From: Microbacterium sp. BH-3-3-3
GTDB taxonomy: Bacteria > Actinomycetota > Actinomycetes > Actinomycetales > Microbacteriaceae
Reading direction: 5' to 3'
DNA: 64,000 bases
Assembly: GCF_001792815.1 (NCBI RefSeq)
Contig: NZ_CP017674.1
Location: 806,001-870,000 of the forward strand
The notes under the pieces were generated by a model. That model did not search any database and was not told the origin of the DNA. It worked only from the letters and a program-made list of their open reading frames with translations. This document shows, in pieces, positions 16,367-24,679 of this stretch. Each line of letters opens with the position of its first letter. Positions within the stretch are counted from its first letter, which is position 1. The position numbers and the translations under genes are program-made.

Positions 16367-18040
16367 ATGGACGAGATGCCGACCCACGCGCCCTCGAACC
16401 TCCCGCCCGTGCTCCGGCCGGAGCGTCCGCCCCGCCGCGACCTCGCGGAACTCGCCCGCCGCTTCGGCGTGCGCAGCTCCGGCGACGTCGACGGCACGAC
16501 CCTCACCGGCATCACGCTGGCCACCGCCGATCTGCGCGCGGGCGAGGCCTTCGTCGCGATCCGCGGAGTCAACCGCCACGGTGCCGAGTTCAGCGCGACC
16601 GCCGCCGAGCGCGGTGCGGTCGCGGTGATCACCGATGCCGACGGCGCCGAGATCGCAGGCCCCGCGGGTCTTCCGATCGTCGTGGTCGACGATCCCCGCG
16701 CCCTGCTGGGCGACCTGTCGGCCTGGGTCTACGGCACCGGTCCCGACGACGAGCTCCCCCAGTTGCTCGCCACGACCGGCACGAACGGCAAGACGAGCGT
16801 GTCGCACCTGCTCGAGGGGATCCTGGGGCAGCTCGGGGTCGTCACGGGTCTGTCGTCGACGGCCGAGCGTCACATCGCGGGCGACGTCATCGTGTCGCGG
16901 TTGACGACTCCCGAGGCCTCGGAGTTCCACGCCCTGCTCGCCCTCATGCGCGAGCGCGGTGTGCAGGCCGTCGCGGTCGAGGTCAGCGCCCAGGCGCTCA
17001 CCCGGCACCGCGTCGACGGTCTGGTCTTCGACGTCGCCGGCTTCACCAACCTCACCCACGACCACCTCGACGACTACGCCGACATGCGCGAGTACTTCGA
17101 GGCCAAGCTCCCGCTGTTCCGTCCCGACCGCGCACGACGGGGGGTCGTCTGCCTCGACTCCGCCTCGGGTGCCGAGATCGCGGCCCGCGCCGAGATCCCC
17201 GTCGTGACCATCGCGACACCGGCCATCGCCGACGACGCCGCCGCGGCGGAACACGCCGACTGGGTCGTCGAGATCGTCGACGAGCGTCAGGAGGGCACCG
17301 AGTTCACGCTGCGCGATCGCGCGGGCCGCTCGCTCACCACCGTCGTGCCGGTGATCGGCCGGCACATGGCCGCCAACGCGGGTCTGGCGATCGTCATGCT
17401 GCTCGAGACCGGCTACACGTGGGAGCACCTGTTCAGCACCCTCGACGGCGAGCGCATCGAGGCCTCGCTCCCCGGCCGCACGCAGCTCGTCTCGGGCGCC
17501 GACGGGCCCGCGGTCTACGTCGACTTCGGGCACTCCCCCGACGCGTTCGAGAAGACGCTCGCGGCGGTCCGCCGCGTGACGCCCGGAAAGGTCGTCATGG
17601 TGTTCGGCGCCGACGGCGATCGCGACGCGACCAAGCGTCTCGACATGGGCCGCACCGCCGTCCTCGGCAGCGACGTGCTCATCGTCACCGACCACCACCC
17701 CCGTCACGAGAACCCGGATGCCATTCGCACGGTGCTCGTCGAGGGCGCGCGCCGTGCCCGCCCCGACGCCGAGGTCCACGAGTTCACCCCGCCCGAGCGG
17801 GCGATCCTCGAGGCCGTGAAGCTCGTCGGCGAGGGCGACGCCATCCTGTGGGCCGGCCCCGGCCACCAGGACTACCGCGACATCCGGGGCGTTCGCACCC
17901 CGTACTCGGCGCGTGAGCTGTCGCGCCGCGCGCTGCGCGCGGCCGGCTGGGCCGTGCCGGATCCGCAGTGGCCCGTTCCGTACCCCGCCGACCGGACGCC
18001 GTCGTCGGATCCCGAGCGCCCGGTCGACTTCCCGGCCTGA
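16367..18040 (+). CDS. Mur ligase of the MurE type (UDP-MurNAc-peptide amino acid ligase) with altered signatures
   Basis: A 557-residue three-domain ATP-dependent Mur ligase. It shows the P-loop TGTNGKTS (residues about 137-144) and the MurE-like TNLTHDHLDDYADMREYF. Two MurE signatures differ. The usual EVSSHAL reads EVSAQAL (about 204). The DNPR amino-acid-recognition motif of meso-DAP enzymes reads DHHPR (about 442-446). Function is inferred as adding the third amino acid of the peptidoglycan stem, or a specialised variant, in a genus with type B peptidoglycan. It lies outside any division/cell-wall cluster, so it may be a second, non-canonical ligase. The ATG at 16376 is an alternative start. 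Confidence 0.85.
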   Translation: MDEMPTHAPSNLPPVLRPERPPRRDLAELARRFGVRSSGDVDGTTLTGITLATADLRAGEAFVAIRGVNRHGAEFSATAAERGAVAVITDADGAEIAGPAGLPIVVVDDPRALLGDLSAWVYGTGPDDELPQLLATTGTNGKTSVSHLLEGILGQLGVVTGLSSTAERHIAGDVIVSRLTTPEASEFHALLALMRERGVQAVAVEVSAQALTRHRVDGLVFDVAGFTNLTHDHLDDYADMREYFEAKLPLFRPDRARRGVVCLDSASGAEIAARAEIPVVTIATPAIADDAAAAEHADWVVEIVDERQEGTEFTLRDRAGRSLTTVVPVIGRHMAANAGLAIVMLLETGYTWEHLFSTLDGERIEASLPGRTQLVSGADGPAVYVDFGHSPDAFEKTLAAVRRVTPGKVVMVFGADGDRDATKRLDMGRTAVLGSDVLIVTDHHPRHENPDAIRTVLVEGARRARPDAEVHEFTPPERAILEAVKLVGEGDAILWAGPGHQDYRDIRGVRTPYSARELSRRALRAAGWAVPDPQWPVPYPADRTPSSDPERPVDFPA

Positions 18041-18053
18041 CGCCCGCCCGTCC

Positions 18054-18065
18054 CGCGGATCCGCG
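18054..18065. terminator. Small palindrome between convergent Mur ligase and dxr genes
   Basis: CGCGGATCCGCG, a perfect 12-nt palindrome 14 nt after the Mur ligase stop. Further GC-rich repeats (around 18116-18142) follow. Weak evidence for termination. Confidence 0.3.
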
Positions 18066-18147
18066 ACCCGACGCCGCCCGGCGCGTGAGGACGGCGCTGC
18101 CGCCCCGCGCGCGAAGCCCCGCGGGAGCGGGAGCCCGCGAGCCGTCG

Positions 18148-19230
18148 TCAGCGCGCGGCGATGATCGCGTCGGCCGTGCGTCGCGCCCAGGCCTCGGCCT
18201 CGGCCAGCGACTCCCGCGTGAGCGTCGACGGCGGCTCGTGCTGGTCGACCACGCGCTCAATGAGGTCGACGATGTCCAGGAAGCTCAGTCGCCCCTCGTG
18301 GAACGCGTCGACAGCTTGCTCGTTGGCGGCGTTGAACACGGCGGGGTAGGTCGCCCCCGCGCGTCCGACGCGCTTGGCCAGGGCGACCGAGCCGAAGGCC
18401 TCCTCGTCGAGGGGCTCGAAGGTCCACTGCGAGGCGCGCGTCCAATCCAGGGGCGCGCCGACGCCGGCGACGCGGTGCGGCCAGTCGAGCCCGAGCGAGA
18501 TGGGCAGTCGCATGTCCGGCGGCGACGCCTGGGCGATCGTGGAGCCGTCGACGAACTCCACCATCGAGTGCACGATCGACTGCGGGTGCACCGTGACGTC
18601 GATGCGGTCGTAGGGCACGTCGAACAGCAGGTGCGCTTCGATGACCTCGAGGCCCTTGTTGACCAGGGTCGCGGAGTTCGTGGTGACCACGCGGCCCATG
18701 TCCCAGGTGGGGTGCGCGAGCGCCTCGGCGGGGGTGACGTCGGCGAGCTGGGCCCGCGAGCGCCCGCGGAAGGGGCCTCCGGATGCCGTGAGCACCAGCC
18801 GGCGCACCTCGTGCGCCTCACCGGAGCGCAACGCCTGCGCGATCGCGGAGTGCTCGGAGTCGACCGGCACGATCTGGCCCGGTGCGGCGAGCGCGGTGAC
18901 GAGCGAACCGCCGACGATCAGCGACTCCTTGTTGGCGAGGGCGAGGGTGCGGCCCTCTTCGAGCGCGGCGATCGTGGGGCCGAGGCCGACCGAACCGGTG
19001 ATGCCGTTGAGCACCACGTCGGCCTCGACGTCGCGGACGAGCTGCTCGGCGTCGGCCGCGCCGAGCGCCGTGTGCTCCACGCCGAACTCCTCGGCCTGCG
19101 CGTGTAGGCCGGCGCGGTCGGTGCCGGCGGCGAGGCCGACGACCTCGAAGCGGTCGGCGTTGGCACGGATGACGTCGAGCGCCTGCGTGCCGATCGAACC
19201 GGTGGAACCGAGGATGAGGACGCGGCGCAT
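18148..19230 (-). CDS. dxr: 1-deoxy-D-xylulose 5-phosphate reductoisomerase
   Basis: A 360-residue enzyme for the second, committed step of the MEP pathway (DXP to MEP, NADPH-dependent). The Rossmann start [18 protein letters not shown], the metal-binding [11 protein letters not shown] and the SGGPFRG loop are present. It starts 9 nt after the stop of the upstream FKBP lipoprotein gene, so the two are probably one operon. Confidence 0.96.
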   Translation of the reverse strand: MRRVLILGSTGSIGTQALDVIRANADRFEVVGLAAGTDRAGLHAQAEEFGVEHTALGAADAEQLVRDVEADVVLNGITGSVGLGPTIAALEEGRTLALANKESLIVGGSLVTALAAPGQIVPVDSEHSAIAQALRSGEAHEVRRLVLTASGGPFRGRSRAQLADVTPAEALAHPTWDMGRVVTTNSATLVNKGLEVIEAHLLFDVPYDRIDVTVHPQSIVHSMVEFVDGSTIAQASPPDMRLPISLGLDWPHRVAGVGAPLDWTRASQWTFEPLDEEAFGSVALAKRVGRAGATYPAVFNAANEQAVDAFHEGRLSFLDIVDLIERVVDQHEPPSTLTRESLAEAEAWARRTADAIIAAR

Positions 19231-19239
19231 CCCGTCAGC

Positions 19240-20202
19240 CTACTGAGCGGCTGCGGGAGCGTGCTGGACGCCGAGGATGTCGACCACGAAGACGAGGGTC
19301 GAGTTCGCCGGGATCGCTCCCTGCTCCTGGTCGCCGTAGCCGTCGGCGGGAGGGATGACGGCGAGCACCTGCGAACCGACCGTCTGGCCCTCGAGTGCCT
19401 GCCGGAAGCCCGCGACGACACCCGTGGTCGGGAACTCGGTGGGCATGCCCTTGTCCCAGCTCGAGTCGAACACGGTACCGCCGTCGTAGAGCACGCCGGT
19501 GTACTGCACGATCACCTGGTCGCCGGGGTTGACCACGTCGCCGTCGCCCCGGCGCAGGTTCTCGATGCGCGTCTCGGTGGGAGCGGGCGTGGTCGGCACG
19601 GTGATGGTGGGAGCGCCGTCGTCGGCCAGCGTGACCGTGGGCATGCCGTCGACGGGCGGGACCTCGGTGCCGGTGGCGCGCGTGGGCAGCTCTTCGATGG
19701 CGTCGGCCACGAGCACGTAGGCCGGCGACCCGTCGCCGAGCAGGCCGGCGGGGAAGGTCGACACCGTGCGCGAGCCGATCGGCACGCATGACAGGGCCGC
19801 GCCGAAGATCTGCTGCGCGTTGACGACCATGTCCATGCCCGCGGGATCGGTCGTCAGGGAGTCGAGCGCGACGGCACCGCTGGCGGCGTCGATCACGGTG
19901 TAGTTCGCCTTGACGATGTCGCCGGGGGCGATCTCGGCGCCCGAGCCCTCGATGAGGGTGGTGCGCTGCACGTCGGTCGGCGTGAAGCCGTCGGGACGCG
20001 TGACGGTGACGGGGCCCTGGAAGTCACCCGACACCTCGAGCCCGGCGGGGACCTCGCCGGTGAACGGGGTCTGGCACGCTCCGGCGTCCGGGGTCGCACT
20101 GGCATCCGGGGTCTGCGCCTGATCGGGCGAACCGGTGCATCCGGCCAGCAGCAGCACCGCGGCGGCGGCGACGGACAGGGAAGCGATCGGGCGGAAGCGC
20201 AC
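19240..20202 (-). CDS. FKBP-type peptidyl-prolyl isomerase lipoprotein
   Basis: A 320-residue exported lipoprotein. The signal peptide (VRFRPIASLSVAAAAVLLLAGC, quoted here as SVAAAAVLLLAGC) ends in a lipobox LAGC, so Cys is the lipidated residue. The C-terminal 110 residues form a canonical FKBP domain (VQYTGVLYDGGTVFDSSWDK, then IPPADGYGDQ). The middle region (about residues 90-190) looks like a second, degenerate FKBP domain. It likely assists folding outside the membrane. The start is the GTG at 20202 with GAGAGG upstream; earlier in-frame codons give no signal peptide. Confidence 0.88.
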   Translation of the reverse strand: MRFRPIASLSVAAAAVLLLAGCTGSPDQAQTPDASATPDAGACQTPFTGEVPAGLEVSGDFQGPVTVTRPDGFTPTDVQRTTLIEGSGAEIAPGDIVKANYTVIDAASGAVALDSLTTDPAGMDMVVNAQQIFGAALSCVPIGSRTVSTFPAGLLGDGSPAYVLVADAIEELPTRATGTEVPPVDGMPTVTLADDGAPTITVPTTPAPTETRIENLRRGDGDVVNPGDQVIVQYTGVLYDGGTVFDSSWDKGMPTEFPTTGVVAGFRQALEGQTVGSQVLAVIPPADGYGDQEQGAIPANSTLVFVVDILGVQHAPAAAQ

Positions 20203-20356
20203 GGGAGACCTCTCGAGAAGAACGGGGAACGTCCATCCTGGCGCACCCGGCTTTGTCGATCCTGGGAGTCCCCGCGCGCACACCGTCGCGCCCGGGCACG
20301 CAGACGCGGGTGCGCACACGCGGGCGGGCATGCGCGACCCGGCATGCGGCGGCGAG

Positions 20357-20362
20357 TAACCT
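20357..20362 (+). promoter_or_regulatory. -10 element (TAACCT) of the acyltransferase gene, probably leaderless
   Basis: TAACCT ends 6 nt before the GTG start, and no Shine-Dalgarno sequence is present between them. Confidence 0.45.
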
Positions 20363-20368
20363 CGACGG

Positions 20369-21115
20369 GTGAGTTCCGACGCCGCCGAGACCCCCGCCGC
20401 CGCGCCGCAGCAGATGGGTGCGGCCTACGGCCTCGGCCGTTTCCTGATCGCCCCGCTGGCGCGGGCCGTCTACCGCCCGCGCATCGAGGGCCGTGAGAAC
20501 GTGCCGCGCACGGGCCCGGTGATCTTCGCCAGCAACCACCTGTCGTTCATCGACTCGATCGCCATCCCGGTCGCGGCTCCCCGCCCCGTGCACTTCATGG
20601 CGAAGTCGTCGTACTTCGAGAAGTGGGCCTCGCGGCAGTTCTTCACCGCCATCGGCGCGATCCCCGTCGAGCGTGGCGCCGGCCAGAAGGCCCTCGACGC
20701 GCTCGATCAGCAACGCGCGCTGCTCGACGACGGCCGCGCGGTGGCGCTGTACCCCGAGGGCACGCGGTCTCTCGACGGCCGGTTGTACAAGGGCCGCACG
20801 GGCGTGGCGTTCCTCGCGCTCCAGACCGGGGCCCCCGTCGTTCCGGTCGGTCTCATCGGCACCGACAAGGTCATGCCCGTGGGCGCGAAGATCCCGACGA
20901 CCCAGGAGCGCATCACGGTGCGCTTCGGCACGCCCCTCGACCTCTCCCCGCACGGCCCCGCGTCCTCGGGCCGCGCCCGTCGACTCGCGACCGACGAGAT
21001 CATGGCCGCGATCCACGCGCTCAGCGAGCAGCAGCTCGCGAACGCGTACAACGAGGCTCCGGCCCAGAACCCCCTCGAGCGCATCAAGCAGGTCTTGCCG
21101 CACGAGCGCCTCTGA
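20369..21115 (+). CDS. 1-acyl-sn-glycerol-3-phosphate acyltransferase (PlsC family)
   Basis: A 248-residue membrane-associated acyltransferase of phospholipid synthesis. The catalytic NHLSFID (NHx4D) lies near residue 52 and the substrate-binding EGTRS near 130, with the VPVGLIGTD strand after it. Start GTG. It is divergent from the FKBP lipoprotein gene and 87 nt upstream of dhaK. Confidence 0.92.
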   Translation: MSSDAAETPAAAPQQMGAAYGLGRFLIAPLARAVYRPRIEGRENVPRTGPVIFASNHLSFIDSIAIPVAAPRPVHFMAKSSYFEKWASRQFFTAIGAIPVERGAGQKALDALDQQRALLDDGRAVALYPEGTRSLDGRLYKGRTGVAFLALQTGAPVVPVGLIGTDKVMPVGAKIPTTQERITVRFGTPLDLSPHGPASSGRARRLATDEIMAAIHALSEQQLANAYNEAPAQNPLERIKQVLPHERL

Positions 21116-21202
21116 GCCTTTGCCGCTTGACGCGGCGACGCACGGCGAGCAGGGTCGGGAGTGACGGCCCTGAGCCGTCGACGCCACGACGAGGAGGCAC
21201 CC

Positions 21203-22198
21203 GTGAAGAAGTTCGTGAACGACCCGGCCGACGTTCTGGCCGAAGCTCTGCGAGGGATCCAGGCCGCGCACCCCGAGGTGCGGGTGGATGCCGAGAACCG
21301 GGTGATCCTGCGGGCGGAGCCCACGCGCGCGGGCAAGGTGGCGCTGGTGTCGGGCGGAGGGTCCGGTCACGAGCCGATGCACGGCGGGTTCGTCGGGCGG
21401 GGCATGCTCGACGCCGCCGCCGCGGGCGAGGTCTTCACCTCCCCCACCCCCGACCAGGTCCTCGCCGCCACGCAGGCGGTCGATGCGGGCGCCGGCGTGC
21501 TGCACATCGTGAAGAACTACACCGGCGACGTGCTGAACTTCGAGATGGCGGCCGAGCTCGCCGCCGCCGAGGGCGTCGAGGTCGAGTCGGTTCTCGTCTC
21601 CGACGACGTGGCCGTGCAGGATTCGACCTGGACCGCCGGACGCCGCGGAACCGGCACCACCGTCATCCTCGAGAAGATCGTCGGGGCACGGGCCGAAGAA
21701 GGCGCCGACCTCGCCGCCGTGGCCGACCTCGCCCGACGTGTCGCCGCCGCCGGGCGTTCGATGGGCGTCGCGCTCACGAGTTGCACCGTGCCCGCCGCCG
21801 GGCGCCCCACGTTCGAGCTGCCCGACGACGAGATGGAGGTCGGAGTCGGCATCCACGGCGAACCGGGCCGCTCGCGCGTGAAGCTGGCATCCGCGCACGA
21901 GATCGCCGCCCTCCTGGTCGACCCGATCGTCCACGACTTCGGCGAGCCGGTGGGACCCGCGATCGTGCTGCTGTCGGGTCTGGGCGCGACGCCCCTCATC
22001 GAGCAGTACCTGCTCTACGGCGAGATCGCTCCGCTGCTGGCCGCGGCCGGCGTCGAGGTGCAGCGGGTCCTGATCGGCGACTACATCACGAGTCTCGACA
22101 TGGCCGGCGCCTCGCTCACCGTCGTGAAGGCCGACGACGAGATGCTGCGCCTCTGGGATGCGCCGGTCGTGACCCCGGGCCTGCGGTGGGGCGCATGA
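21203..22198 (+). CDS. dhaK: Dihydroxyacetone kinase, substrate-binding subunit DhaK
   Basis: A 331-residue subunit that holds dihydroxyacetone as a hemiaminal on a histidine, in the VGIHGEPGRSR segment (residues about 213-223). The N-terminal SGGGSGHEPMHGGFVG loop is conserved. The start is set at GTG 21203 with AGGAGG 6 nt upstream; the frame extends 14 codons earlier but lacks a ribosome site there. Its stop overlaps dhaL (ATGA). First gene of a translationally coupled dhaKLM operon. Confidence 0.95.
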   Translation: MKKFVNDPADVLAEALRGIQAAHPEVRVDAENRVILRAEPTRAGKVALVSGGGSGHEPMHGGFVGRGMLDAAAAGEVFTSPTPDQVLAATQAVDAGAGVLHIVKNYTGDVLNFEMAAELAAAEGVEVESVLVSDDVAVQDSTWTAGRRGTGTTVILEKIVGARAEEGADLAAVADLARRVAAAGRSMGVALTSCTVPAAGRPTFELPDDEMEVGVGIHGEPGRSRVKLASAHEIAALLVDPIVHDFGEPVGPAIVLLSGLGATPLIEQYLLYGEIAPLLAAAGVEVQRVLIGDYITSLDMAGASLTVVKADDEMLRLWDAPVVTPGLRWGA

Positions 22199-22833
22199 GC
22201 GGCACCGTCGCACTCGACGACCTCGTGTCGTGGATCCGAGCGTTCCGCGACACCGTCCAGCAGCACAAAGACGAGCTGACGCAGCTCGACTCCGCCATCG
22301 GCGACGCCGATCACGGCTCGAACATGGCGCGCGGTCTCGATGCCGTCGTCGCGCGGCTCGACCCCCGTCCCGCCAGCCCGACCGACCTGTTCAAGACCGT
22401 CGGAATGACGCTCGTCTCGTCGGTCGGCGGCGCGAGCGGTCCGCTGTACGGCACCCTCTTCCTGCGCATGGGGCCCGCGCTGAGCGAGGGAGAGGTGGAT
22501 GCCACCACCCTCGGCGCCGCCCTGCGCGCCGGCGTCGAGGGGGTCGTCGCCCGGGGCAAGGCCGAGCTCGGCGACAAGACGATGATCGACGCGCTCTGGC
22601 CCGCCGTGGACGCCTGGGACACCGCCGCGGCCGCCGGGGCGACACCCGCCGCCGCCGCGCGGGCCGCGGCCGAGGCGGCGGCCCGCGGTCGCGACGCGAC
22701 CGAGCCGCTCGTGGCCCGCAAGGGCCGCGCGAGCTACCTCGGCGAGCGCAGCGCCGGCCACCTCGACCCCGGGGCGACCTCGGCGACGATGCTGCTCGAG
22801 GCCCTGCGCGACACGTTGGCGGCGGCCGAGTGA
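22195..22833 (+). CDS. dhaL: Dihydroxyacetone kinase, ADP-binding subunit DhaL
   Basis: A 212-residue subunit that holds ADP permanently and passes phosphate to dihydroxyacetone on DhaK. The Mg-binding aspartates are in DSAIGDADHGSNMARG. Conserved GPLYGT, GDKTMIDALWPA and YLGERSAGHLDPGA segments are present. Overlaps dhaK (ATGA) and dhaM (GTGA). Confidence 0.95.
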   Translation: MSGTVALDDLVSWIRAFRDTVQQHKDELTQLDSAIGDADHGSNMARGLDAVVARLDPRPASPTDLFKTVGMTLVSSVGGASGPLYGTLFLRMGPALSEGEVDATTLGAALRAGVEGVVARGKAELGDKTMIDALWPAVDAWDTAAAAGATPAAAARAAAEAAARGRDATEPLVARKGRASYLGERSAGHLDPGATSATMLLEALRDTLAAAE

Positions 22834-23594
22834 TCGGGATCGTCGCGGTCTCGCACAGCCGCGCGCTGGCCGATGCCGCCGTGCACCTGGCCCTGCAGAT
22901 GGGCGGCGAGCAGCCGCCCGGGGTGCGCGTGGCCGCGGGCGGTCCCGACGGCGATCTGGGCACGGATGCCGTCGCCATCGCCGCCGCGATCGACGACGCC
23001 GACTCCGGCGACGGGGTGCTCGTGCTGATGGACCTCGGTTCCGCGATCCTCAGCGCCGAGACCGCCCTCGAGTTCGTCGCCGTGCCCGATCGGGTGAGGC
23101 TGAGCTCCGCGCCGTTCGTCGAGGGGCTCGTGGCCGCGGTGGTCACCGCGGCCGGCGGCGCCGATCTCGACGCCGTGGCCGCCGAGGTGCGGGGCGCGGG
23201 CGCAGCGAAACAGCGTCAGCTCGGCGAGGGCGAGGCCACGGCATCCGCGGATCGCGACGACGAACCGACGGCGCACGGCATCGACTCCCAGAGTTCTGCA
23301 CCCTTAGGCGAGAAGGACGCGATCTCGTTCGAGACGGTGTTCGTCAACCCGTCGGGCCTGCACGCGCGCCCGGCGGCCACGTTCGTCAAGGCGGCGTCGC
23401 GGTACGACGCCGAGGTGCGTATCGCCGACCTCGACGCGGGCTCCGACGAAGTGTCGGCGCGGAGCCTCCTCGCCCTGATGGCGCTCGGCGTCCGGCAGGG
23501 TGCACGGGTGCGGGTGAGCGCGAGTGGCCCGCAGGCCCGTCAGGCCCTCGACGAGCTCCGCGCCCTGATCGACGAGGGCTTCGGCGAGCGCTGA
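22830..23594 (+). CDS. dhaM: DhaM phosphocarrier: EIIA-mannose domain fused to HPr
   Basis: A 254-residue PTS-type phosphodonor that re-phosphorylates the ADP on DhaL. The N-terminal EIIA domain has the phosphorylated His in VAVSHSRALADAAVHL (His 9) and LVLMDLGSAILSAE. After a linker (about residues 130-165) comes an HPr domain with its phospho-His in NPSGLHARPAATFVKAA. E. coli DhaM additionally carries an EI-like domain, which is absent here, so EI must come from elsewhere. The GTG start overlaps the dhaL stop. It converges on the SorC regulator with a 10-nt gap. Confidence 0.94.
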   Translation: MIGIVAVSHSRALADAAVHLALQMGGEQPPGVRVAAGGPDGDLGTDAVAIAAAIDDADSGDGVLVLMDLGSAILSAETALEFVAVPDRVRLSSAPFVEGLVAAVVTAAGGADLDAVAAEVRGAGAAKQRQLGEGEATASADRDDEPTAHGIDSQSSAPLGEKDAISFETVFVNPSGLHARPAATFVKAASRYDAEVRIADLDAGSDEVSARSLLALMALGVRQGARVRVSASGPQARQALDELRALIDEGFGER

Positions 23595-23604
23595 CCGAGG
23601 CGGG

Positions 23605-24570
23605 TCAGCGGGTCACGCTCAGCAGGCGGCGCGCCAGCGACTCCTCGACGACGAGCTCCGTGATCAGACCGGCGGCGAGGGCCCCGCGCAGGCCGTCGAG
23701 CTTCGAGAGGCTCGACACGACGCAGAAGCGGCGCGGAATGCGCCGGACCGTGTCGAGGTCGGGCCCGCTGGAGCGCGCGTTCAGTTCGGGGACGTCGCTC
23801 GAGCCGTCGGCGCGGTAGAACACCGTCGCGCAGTCCCCCACGATGCCCTCGCGTTCGATGACGGCGCGGTCGCGCTCGTCGAAGTAGTCGCCGCTGTAGA
23901 CGTGCGAGGGCACGTCGGCGTGCGGCGAGCCGAGGCCAAAGACGAACAGGCCGACGCGCTGCTGGATCTCGAGCACGGAGCGCACCGAGCGCTCCCGCCA
24001 CATCGCCTGCTTGGTGCGGGGGTCGTCGAACAGCGCGGGCACCGGGAATTGGTGCACCGACGACGACCAGGCGGTGCCGAACTTCGACAGGATCTCGCCG
24101 GCGTACGGGATGCCGGAGGTGCGCACGTTCGCGGCTCCGTTCATCTGCACGATGTGGGTGTCGTGCACGTCTTTCAGCGGCACGTGACGGGCGACGGCCG
24201 AGAGGGTCGACCCCCAGGCGACGCCGACGGTCATCGACGACTCCACCCGCTCGGCGAGGATGCGCGCCGCGGTCAGCGCCGTGCGCTCCAGACGCTCGGC
24301 CTCGGAGGTGCGGGCCGGGGTCGGCACGACGTGCGCGGTGATGCCGAATCGGTCGGCGATGCGCTGTGCCATCTGGCCCCGTGCGTCGTCGGGCGGGCTG
24401 ATCGAGATCGTGACGAGGCCCACGTCGCGGGCGTGCTGGAGCAGGCGCGACACCGACGAGCGTGACACGCGCATCTCGTGCGCGATGGCGTCCATCGTCA
24501 GGTCCTGCATGTAGTACAGCTGCGCCGCGCGCAGTGCGTCACGGGACCGCTCTTCCGCCTGCGTCACCAT
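23605..24570 (-). CDS. SorC/DeoR-type sugar-binding transcriptional regulator
   Basis: A 321-residue regulator. The N-terminal HTH is LTMDAIAHEMRVSRSSVSRL (about residues 22-41). The remainder is the SorC-type sugar-phosphate-binding domain, with VGVAWGSTLSAVARHV and LFVFGLGSPHAD. It sits between dhaKLM and glpDFK and is divergent from glpD, so a triose or glycerol phosphate is a likely effector. Start placed at ATG 24570 (MVTQAEERSR); a GTG at 24600 would lie inside the presumed operator. Confidence 0.9.
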   Translation of the reverse strand: MVTQAEERSRDALRAAQLYYMQDLTMDAIAHEMRVSRSSVSRLLQHARDVGLVTISISPPDDARGQMAQRIADRFGITAHVVPTPARTSEAERLERTALTAARILAERVESSMTVGVAWGSTLSAVARHVPLKDVHDTHIVQMNGAANVRTSGIPYAGEILSKFGTAWSSSVHQFPVPALFDDPRTKQAMWRERSVRSVLEIQQRVGLFVFGLGSPHADVPSHVYSGDYFDERDRAVIEREGIVGDCATVFYRADGSSDVPELNARSSGPDLDTVRRIPRRFCVVSSLSKLDGLRGALAAGLITELVVEESLARRLLSVTR

Positions 24571-24595
24571 GGTTGCGTTCCCATGAACACCATTG

Positions 24596-24630
24596 TGCAC
24601 GTTTGTTCAAGGGGCTTGCAACAACGTGCA
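24596..24630. promoter_or_regulatory. Candidate SorC-type operator upstream of glpD
   Basis: TGCACGTT (24596-24603) and AACGTGCA (24623-24630) form a perfect 8-bp inverted repeat with a 19-nt centre, in the 109-nt divergent spacer. The arms extend (TGTT/AACA) if one base is skipped. It covers the region where the glpD promoter must lie, and would allow control of both the regulator and glpDFK. Confidence 0.65.
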
Positions 24631-24679
24631 GACAGGCGCATTGTGACTGTCGTACCAACAACGAAAGGTCGCAGTCGAC

